From assembly GCA_020445255.1 (NCBI GenBank), contig JAGRGY010000014.1:74282-138281 (forward strand): DNA of 64,000 nucleotides, written 5' to 3'. Each line of letters starts with the position of its first letter. Position 1 is the first letter of the stretch. This document shows positions 59,044-64,000 of this stretch, piece after piece. This DNA is from Gammaproteobacteria bacterium. GTDB taxonomy: Bacteria; Pseudomonadota; Gammaproteobacteria; Chromatiales; Chromatiaceae. Made by a program: the position numbers and the translations under genes. The notes beneath the pieces are model-generated. The model ran no database searches and was not told the origin of the DNA. It was given only the letters and a program-made list of their open reading frames with translations.

Positions 59044-60507
59044 ATGATTTCCGGACGCGAGGCGCTGGGCACCATCGACCAGACGCTGAACGACGCCAGG
59101 CAGCAGGTTGCCCGGCTGCAGACGCAGATTACCGAGGCCAGTGAGCGACACATGCAGCTGCAGAAGGCGCAGGCAGACGACTACCGTCGCCTGGCGAGGA
59201 TCCGGCTCGGAGAACTCAGCGGAAACGACACCCTGCGCCACCTCGACCAGGCCGAACGCCAGGTCGTCGAGATCCTGTCCCGTCGCGGCGGTGCCCAGGC
59301 CGAACTCGATGCGCGTATCGCCGCGCTGCTGGATGCGCGCGCGAGCCAGGAGGCACAACGTCAACAGCTCGCTACGCACCTCGACAGTGCTGTTGCCGAC
59401 GTGGACAAGGCCGAGGCGGCCACTCAGGCGCGCCTGGATGCCGACGCGGACTATCGCGCCCAGCGCGAGCGTGTCGAGGACGCCGAGCGCAAGGCGCTGC
59501 ACGCCGGCGAGAAGGCCGATCGAAGCGAGCAGGAGCTGGCCAGCAAGGGCGAGAATTACCGCAACGACCCGCTGTTCATGTATCTGTGGCAGCGCCACTT
59601 CGGCCAGACGGAATACCGTGCCAGCGGCGCAATCCGCTGGCTCGACAGCAAGGTCGCACGCCTGATCGGATACGCCGATGCCCGGGTCAATTTCGCCCGC
59701 CTCAACGAGATCCCTGTGCGCCTGCGCGAACATGCCGATCATCTCAAGGGGCAGGCCGAGGTACAGTTCGGTCAGCTGCGTGAACGTGACGAACGGGCAC
59801 GCGAGGCCGATGGCATCCCACGACTCGAGGAGAATGTCGCCGCCGCACAACATCGAGTGGACGAGGTCGACGCCGCACTCGCCGACATCGAACATCGCCA
59901 CCAGGCACTGTTGGACGAAAGGGCACGCTACGCAACCGGCGACGACGACTACACGCGCAGCGCCGTCGAACACCTGGCCGGCGAGTTCCAGCGCGAAGAC
60001 CTGGTGGCGCTGCGCCAGACGGCGTTGAACACGCCCTATCCGGAGGACGACCTCGTCATTGCGGACATGCAGGCGCGCGAACGCGAGCGCCAGCAGCAGC
60101 AGGCAAGCATCGATGGGCTGAAAGGCGCGTTGACGCAGCACCAGCAGCGGGTTGCCGAACTGGAATCGGTACGCATCGAGTTCAAGCGCAACCGCTTCGA
60201 TCGGGCCGGCTCGATCTTTGCCGATGGTGCGGTCATCCCGATGCTGCTGCGCGAGTTTCTCGCCGGCGTGCTCGACAGTCGCATGTTGTGGAAGGTGCTC
60301 AGCGAACAACAGCGCTATGCGCCGCGGCGCTCCGATCCGGGTTTCGGTTCCGGCGGATTCGGTCGCGGCACGGTGTGGAACGGTGGATTGGGTGATCTCG
60401 GCGACATCATCGGTGGGATCGGGCGCAGCGGCCTGGGTCGCGGTGGATTCGGTGGCGGTAGTCGCGGTGGCGGAGGAGGCGGCTTTCGCACCGGTGGTGG
60501 TTTCTAA
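59044..60507 (+). CDS. Long coiled-coil protein with Gly-rich tail, third gene of cluster
   Basis: A 487-residue helical protein. Residues 1-170 form a near-continuous coiled coil (TLNDARQQVARLQTQITEASERHMQLQKAQADDYRR...). A conserved-looking block lies at about 175-215 (NYRNDPLFMYLWQRHFGQTEYRASGAIRWLDSKVARLIGY), followed by a second coiled coil to about 400. The tail (430-487) is a repetitive FGSGGFGRG / GGFGGGSRGGGGGGF low-complexity region. No signal peptide or enzyme motif. Such tails can bind nucleic acid or phase-separate, but that is speculation. Cotranscribed with the previous two genes. Confidence 0.72.
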   Translation: MISGREALGTIDQTLNDARQQVARLQTQITEASERHMQLQKAQADDYRRLARIRLGELSGNDTLRHLDQAERQVVEILSRRGGAQAELDARIAALLDARASQEAQRQQLATHLDSAVADVDKAEAATQARLDADADYRAQRERVEDAERKALHAGEKADRSEQELASKGENYRNDPLFMYLWQRHFGQTEYRASGAIRWLDSKVARLIGYADARVNFARLNEIPVRLREHADHLKGQAEVQFGQLRERDERAREADGIPRLEENVAAAQHRVDEVDAALADIEHRHQALLDERARYATGDDDYTRSAVEHLAGEFQREDLVALRQTALNTPYPEDDLVIADMQARERERQQQQASIDGLKGALTQHQQRVAELESVRIEFKRNRFDRAGSIFADGAVIPMLLREFLAGVLDSRMLWKVLSEQQRYAPRRSDPGFGSGGFGRGTVWNGGLGDLGDIIGGIGRSGLGRGGFGGGSRGGGGGGFRTGGGF

Positions 60508-60574
60508 GCGATTTTGAACCGTCCGTGGAAACGGGGTAGAACCCCAAGATCCAGCAAACGTCGCGGATGCGTCC

Positions 60575-62200
60575 ATGAAAGATCTTGGCGAATTCGATTA
60601 CATCATTGCCGGGGCAGGCGCCGCCGGTTGTGTGCTGGCCAACCGCTTGTCGGCCGATCCCGATGTCAGCGTACTGTTGCTCGAGGCGGGTAACGATGAA
60701 CGCTGGATCTGGACAAAGATCCCGGTCGGATATCTTTTCTGCATCAACAACCCCCGTACCGACTGGTGCTATGCGACCGAACCCGAGCCGGGGCTGAACG
60801 GTCGCTCGATCATCTACGCCCGGGGCAAGGGGCTGGGCGGTAGCACGTTGATCAACGCCATGCTCTACCTGCGCGGTCAGATACGCGACTATGAGGAGTG
60901 GGCGCAGCTTACCGGCGATGCGAGTTGGCGCTGGGAGCAGGTTCTTCCGCTTTTCAAGGAGGTCGAGGATCACTGGCGTGGCTCCAGTGAGGCGCATGGC
61001 GCCGGCGGCGAATGGAGGGTCGAAAAACAGCGACTGTCCTGGGATGTCCTGGACCGTTTTGCCGAGGCCGCCACGCAGGCGGGTATCCCTGCCATCACCG
61101 ATTTCAACACCGGTAGCAATCAGGGCGTGAGCCATTTCGAGGTGAACCAGAAGATGGGCGTCCGCTGGAGTTCGGCACGCGGGTTCCTCGATCCGGTACG
61201 TTCGCGGCCAAACCTGTCCATTGCCACCGGTGCGCTGTCCGACAGATTGATCCTGAACGGTCGACGGGTGACAGGTATCGAATTTCTGATGGGCTCGGAA
61301 CGCCATGTGGCGCGCGCGCGCATCGAGACGCTACTGGCCGCAGGGTCGGTTGGTTCGCCCGCCATTCTGCAGCGATCGGGGATCGGTGATCCGGATCTGC
61401 TGAATGAACTCGGCATCCCGATAGCGCATGCATTGCCCGGTGTCGGTAAGAATCTGCAGGATCACCTGCAATTGCGCAGTGTCTACAAGGTGCACGGCAT
61501 CAAGTCCCTGAATCAGAGCGCCAACAGCCTCTGGGGGAAAATCGTGATGGGCCTGGAATTCGCGTTGTTTCGCCGAGGGCCGCTAACCATGGCGCCGAGC
61601 CAGCTCGGCCTTTTCGCCTACTCTGCCACGAACGAACGCACCCCTGACCTCGAGTACCACGTACAACCCCTGTCGCTGGACCGGTTCGGTGAACCGCTGC
61701 ACGACTTTCCGGCGTTTACCGCAAGCGTCTGCGACCTGCGGCCGCGGTCACGCGGTGAAATTGCCATTCGCGACTGTGATCCGCGCAGTGACCCGCGGAT
61801 TGCGGTGAACTACCTGAGTCACGAGGCGGACCGGCTCAAGGCTGCCAAGGCGCTCCGCCTGACCCGCAAAATCGTGTCGCAGCCGGCGCTGGCACCGTAT
61901 CAGCCAGAGGAATACCTACCCGGACCCGAGTTCAATACGGACGAGGAGTTGGCCTTTGCCGCAGGCAACGTGGGCACCACGATTTTTCACCCGGTCGGAA
62001 CCTGCAAGATGGGAAAAGCGCAAGACGACCATGCGGTCGTCGACAGCCGTTTGCGGGTCATCGGGATCGGGGGTCTGCGGGTGATTGATGCGTCGATCAT
62101 GCCCACTATCACTTCGGGCAACACGAGTTCACCGACTGTCATGATCGCAACAAAGGGCGCGGCGATGATACGCGCTGACCGGCAGTCAATGCGCCACTGA
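60575..62200 (+). CDS. GMC-family FAD-dependent oxidoreductase (alcohol/choline dehydrogenase type)
   Basis: A 541-residue flavoprotein. The ADP-binding fold is DYIIAGAGAAGCVLANRLSADPDVSVLLLEAG; GMC signature 1 is ARGKGLGGSTLINAMLYLRG, signature 2 is AAGSVGSPAILQRSGIG, and the catalytic His lies in TIFHPVGTCKMG with an Asn in the TSGNTSSPT segment. It oxidises an alcohol to an aldehyde; subfamily members include choline, alkyl-alcohol and polyethylene glycol dehydrogenases, so the substrate is open. No signal peptide. ATG 60575. The aldehyde product type recalls the AOR at 8639, but no link is shown. Confidence 0.92.
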   Translation: MKDLGEFDYIIAGAGAAGCVLANRLSADPDVSVLLLEAGNDERWIWTKIPVGYLFCINNPRTDWCYATEPEPGLNGRSIIYARGKGLGGSTLINAMLYLRGQIRDYEEWAQLTGDASWRWEQVLPLFKEVEDHWRGSSEAHGAGGEWRVEKQRLSWDVLDRFAEAATQAGIPAITDFNTGSNQGVSHFEVNQKMGVRWSSARGFLDPVRSRPNLSIATGALSDRLILNGRRVTGIEFLMGSERHVARARIETLLAAGSVGSPAILQRSGIGDPDLLNELGIPIAHALPGVGKNLQDHLQLRSVYKVHGIKSLNQSANSLWGKIVMGLEFALFRRGPLTMAPSQLGLFAYSATNERTPDLEYHVQPLSLDRFGEPLHDFPAFTASVCDLRPRSRGEIAIRDCDPRSDPRIAVNYLSHEADRLKAAKALRLTRKIVSQPALAPYQPEEYLPGPEFNTDEELAFAAGNVGTTIFHPVGTCKMGKAQDDHAVVDSRLRVIGIGGLRVIDASIMPTITSGNTSSPTVMIATKGAAMIRADRQSMRH

Positions 62201-62243
62201 TTCAGTCAGGACATGCGCCGCCGCCGTTCGGCCGCTGGCCGCT

Positions 62244-62480
62244 GTGCCGTTCGCCGATTCAAACCACAGTAGGAACAGTCTCAACCATGCGGTCGGAATT
62301 GACGGCTTAGCCGATATCGAATTTTCGTCCTGGACCAGCGGGGACAAACCAGGCGGTGGCGGCTTCAGCTATTCCCGTGCCGGAGCGCCTGCGTTCATCC
62401 CGCTACCGGCCGCGGTACGGATGTTTGGTAGGGGACTCCTCGGCCTGACCGGGTTTGCCAGGCGCCGAATTGGCGACTGA
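62244..62480 (+). pseudogene. PEP-CTERM gene fragment (C-terminal sorting signal remnant)
   Basis: An open frame of 78 residues whose last 28 residues (FIPLPAAVRMFGRGLLGLTG and terminal ARRRIGD) are a clear PEP-CTERM-type signal: proline motif, hydrophobic helix and basic end. The preceding 50 residues have no signal peptide and little structure, and the usual 150-250 residue mature domain is absent. It is therefore probably the 3' end of a broken or rearranged PEP-CTERM gene rather than a functional small protein. Confidence 0.55.
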
Positions 62481-62799
62481 TTGGTCGACGAGTAAATTGA
62501 TGTGGCGGGGATATCGCACCGGGACGTTTGCGGTCAGAGCAAAAACGCGATCGGTCGATGACTGCCTTGCAGCGATACTCGGATCAGCTTCTTGCTCTGA
62601 TCCTTTTGTAATCTTTCGGCCACTACCGGACTGTCGGGAAATCTGACGGCATAGGCTGCCTGCGGCCAGGAGCCGTCGCTGAAACTTATTCTGGGAATGC
62701 GCAGGTTCAGCGTGCAAAGCGGATGCTGGCCTGCGCGAATTCGAGGAGACAGTCCTCGTCGGACCCTTTTCTGGGACGGTGCGTCTGGGATCGCCTGAT
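62481..62799. other. Intergenic region with terminator, before the minus-strand cassette-like genes
   Basis: No gene recognised. It contains the terminator at 62581-62607. I looked for an attC-like dyad beyond the stop of the gene at 62800 and did not find one, so the boundary of the cassette-like segment is unclear. Confidence 0.4.
62581..62607 (+). terminator. Rho-independent terminator downstream of the PEP-CTERM fragment
   Basis: GGATCAG and CTGATCC form a 7-bp stem with a 9-base loop, followed by TTTT. It would end plus-strand transcription from the GMC oxidoreductase or PEP-CTERM fragment. Confidence 0.6.
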
Positions 62800-63363
62800 C
62801 TAAGTCTTCAATTGTTGCTCGATGTACTGCTCAAGATTTACATCAAGCATCGCGTGGAATTCGTTGAGGTAGGCATCCAACGCCTCCACCTTGTCGCGAT
62901 GAAGGTCATCGGTTTGCAGCGATGCCTCAAACGCGGCAAATCGGGCGGCAGCATAGCGTAGCCCTGCGGCAACGGTCGCGAGGTCCGTACTCTCGGTGAG
63001 CGTGTTCGCCTGAGAGATAAACTGATCAGCAGTCTTGTAGAGTGGTGCGAACCGTTTATCGGCCATTTGAGCCTTCCTCAATGTGTTGGTTGCGGACCCA
63101 TACTCGAGAAGTACCCTCAGGCTTTCAAGTGCGGCGGCCAGTTCGTCTGAAACCGGCCATGAGCGGCCGATGTGGGGTGATTCAGGGATATCTGCTTTCA
63201 GGGCTGCGCAACAGTGGCGAAGCCATGCGCGAGCGGGCGCGGAGTGCTGAGCGTACGAGTGAGCGCATCGAACGGCTTGAACGAATTGTTTGGATTTGAG
63301 TTCATCAGAACCATGGTGCAACAGATTAAAATCGAGAATCGCTTTCACACGGGACGCCATCAT
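62800..63363 (-). CDS. Hypothetical helical protein in cassette-like segment
   Basis: A 187-residue soluble, helical protein I do not recognise (RVKAILDFNLLHHGSDELKSKQFVQAVRCAHSYAQ, LAAALESLRVLLEYGSATNTLRKAQMADKRF, VEALDAYLNEFHAMLDVNLEQYIEQQLKT). Three in-frame ATGs cluster at 63372, 63363 and 63360; 63363 has GGGGA just ahead. All overlap the upstream Excalibur-domain gene. No signal or membrane segment. The gene is less GC-rich than the rest of the window. Confidence 0.6.
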   Translation of the reverse strand: MMASRVKAILDFNLLHHGSDELKSKQFVQAVRCAHSYAQHSAPARAWLRHCCAALKADIPESPHIGRSWPVSDELAAALESLRVLLEYGSATNTLRKAQMADKRFAPLYKTADQFISQANTLTESTDLATVAAGLRYAAARFAAFEASLQTDDLHRDKVEALDAYLNEFHAMLDVNLEQYIEQQLKT

Positions 63364-63745
63364 GATCCCCATCCATTTGCGTATTCGGACAGTTCTTCAA
63401 AAAGAACTCTGCCTCCGCTCTTGAATTCATTTGGCTGCAATATCTCCTACCATCACAGCTAAAAATGCCCAATCTTTTATTGTTGCTTTTACTGGTGCTA
63501 ATCGCCTTAGCTGGAACAACTGTCACTGACCCCTCGATTGGTAATCTCTTTTCGCAGATGGTTCCTTCTGGCACGATTCCATATAGCACTTTTCCATCGC
63601 TGGTAATGCATTTTGTCCTTCCACCCAAATCGAGCACCGCTCCAGCGTTCTGCATGAACGGGAACTTATTCTCCTTATAAAGTGCGATTGCATACCAACC
63701 AGCTACTAGAACGATGGCGATTGCAATAATCTTATTCATAGCCAA
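63326..63745 (-). CDS. Excalibur-domain (calcium-binding) exported protein
   Basis: A 139-residue protein with an N-terminal membrane or signal segment (IIAIAIVLVAGWYAIALY) and a C-terminal Excalibur-like domain, CDGRRYCSQMNSRAEAEFFLKNCP and DGDHDGVPCESD, whose DxDxDGxxCE motif binds Ca2+ with two disulfides. Such domains occur in extracellular nucleases and surface proteins, but no nuclease domain is present. ATG 63745. It lies just downstream of the attC-like site, where an integron cassette gene would begin; GC content is lower than in the rest of the window. Confidence 0.8.
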   Translation of the reverse strand: MAMNKIIAIAIVLVAGWYAIALYKENKFPFMQNAGAVLDLGGRTKCITSDGKVLYGIVPEGTICEKRLPIEGSVTVVPAKAISTSKSNNKRLGIFSCDGRRYCSQMNSRAEAEFFLKNCPNTQMDGDHDGVPCESDSRF

Positions 63746-63768
63746 GGTGTCGATCTTCTTGTTTTAAA

Positions 63769-63841
63769 TCCTAATGCCCAAGCTCACCGGTGGCATTTGC
63801 GCGTAGCGAAAATGCCGTCCGAGTGCAGCGCCTTGTTAGCG
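63769..63841 (-). repeat. Probable integron attC (59-base element) site
   Basis: A 73-bp imperfect dyad between two small minus-strand genes. On the minus strand it begins CGCTAACAAGGCGCTGCAC and ends CCGGTGAGCTTGGGCATTAG. The inner arms GGCATTT/AAATGCC (63792-63798 and 63810-63816) pair exactly. The outer arms CAAGCTCACCGG and CCGAGTGCAGCGCCTTG pair with unpaired extra bases, the feature that marks the bottom strand for integrase. The R'-like box reads ATTAGGA instead of GTTRRRY and the R''-like box CGCTAAC, so the cleavage boxes are degenerate. No integrase gene is visible. Confidence 0.7.
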
Positions 63842-63862
63842 AAAACGATCATCTCAATGCCC

Positions 63863-64000
63863 TCAAAATTCATCCTGCTCAATCTCTAGATACGCGCGGT
63901 TGATGTTGCGGCCGATTACATACGAACGCTCCAGCTTTTCCCATTCTGAAAGGTCAAGAGTTTTTCGTATTTCGCTTTCACTTAATTCGTTGAGGTATCC
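63863..64000 (-). CDS. C-terminal part of a hypothetical protein (cut by window edge)
   Basis: The end of a minus-strand reading frame of at least 45 residues, with LNELSESEIRKTLDLSEWEK and ending NINRAYLEIEQDEF then TGA. It is charged and helical; no family recognised. The start lies beyond the window. It is followed 21 bases later by the attC-like site, the order expected for a cassette gene and its own recombination site. Confidence 0.6.
   Translation of the reverse strand, partial: GYLNELSESEIRKTLDLSEWEKLERSYVIGRNINRAYLEIEQDEF

Noticed and set aside
58939..60576. Minus-strand frame of 545 codons opposite the third coiled-coil gene
   Set aside because: The repetitive plus-strand coding sequence creates open complementary frames; no family signal on the minus strand.

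Overview
The window looks like a chromosomal segment of a GC-rich gammaproteobacterium. The smpB/ssrA, ratA-rnfH, bamE and fur neighbourhood is typical of that class. The tmRNA tag (ANDDNYALAA) and the phasin/PhaB pair also fit. The metabolic genes (Mrp/Nuo-type ion-pumping complex, tungsten aldehyde oxidoreductase, membrane formate dehydrogenase with its own cofactor genes, PHB granule genes) suggest a versatile, possibly chemolithotrophic, sediment or marine relative of the Chromatiales. That last step is inference.

Layout. 1-6905 (minus strand) is one tightly overlapping operon for an Mrp/MBH-like membrane complex: mnhE, mnhF, a DUF4040 subunit, mnhG, an MnhB-type subunit, mnhC, a 1045-residue fusion of two antiporter-like subunits, a NuoH-like subunit and a NuoB-like subunit that runs off the edge and lacks two of the four classical N2 cluster cysteines. 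7.7-13.1 kb holds a small membrane protein, an aldehyde ferredoxin oxidoreductase with an overlapping MoaD/ThiS-like gene, a PEP-CTERM protein and a secreted beta-helix protein. 13.5-17.7 kb is housekeeping: ssrA, smpB, an SNF-family transporter, ratA, rnfH, bamE, fur. 18-28.6 kb contains single enzymes and envelope or regulatory proteins (nitroreductase, lipase maturation factor, HDOD, lytic transglycosylase, NHL, cyclic-nucleotide-binding protein, spermidine-synthase-like membrane protein, exported PCMT). 28.7-35.3 kb holds phasin and phaB, a LysR regulator, small genes, a Bax-type glucosaminidase and a polysaccharide deacetylase.

35.6-56.8 kb is a self-contained formate dehydrogenase regulon. 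A long minus-strand operon encodes DUF3305, DUF3306, a polyferredoxin, a TorD-like chaperone, a small Tat-signal protein, FdhA (Cys form), FdhB and cytochrome b FdhC, followed by a NarI-like/HdrD-like pair. Divergent from it are moaA, fdhD and an HTH/PBP-like regulator. Then come moeB, a sensor kinase and a sigma-54 response regulator (minus strand), and mobA, mobB and moeA (plus strand). I read three sigma-54 (-24/-12) promoters with exact GG-N10-GC spacing: before the fdh operon, before moaA and before mobA. TTTTGTCC-like boxes lie upstream of them. The simplest model is that the local two-component system activates enzyme and molybdenum-cofactor genes together.

56.9-60.5 kb is a three-gene coiled-coil/membrane cluster of unknown function. 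A GMC oxidoreductase and a PEP-CTERM gene fragment follow. The last kilobase is less GC-rich and contains a probable integron attC site between two small genes, so the window seems to end at the margin of a gene-cassette array.

All calls come from reading the sequence and protein motifs by eye; no database search was run.
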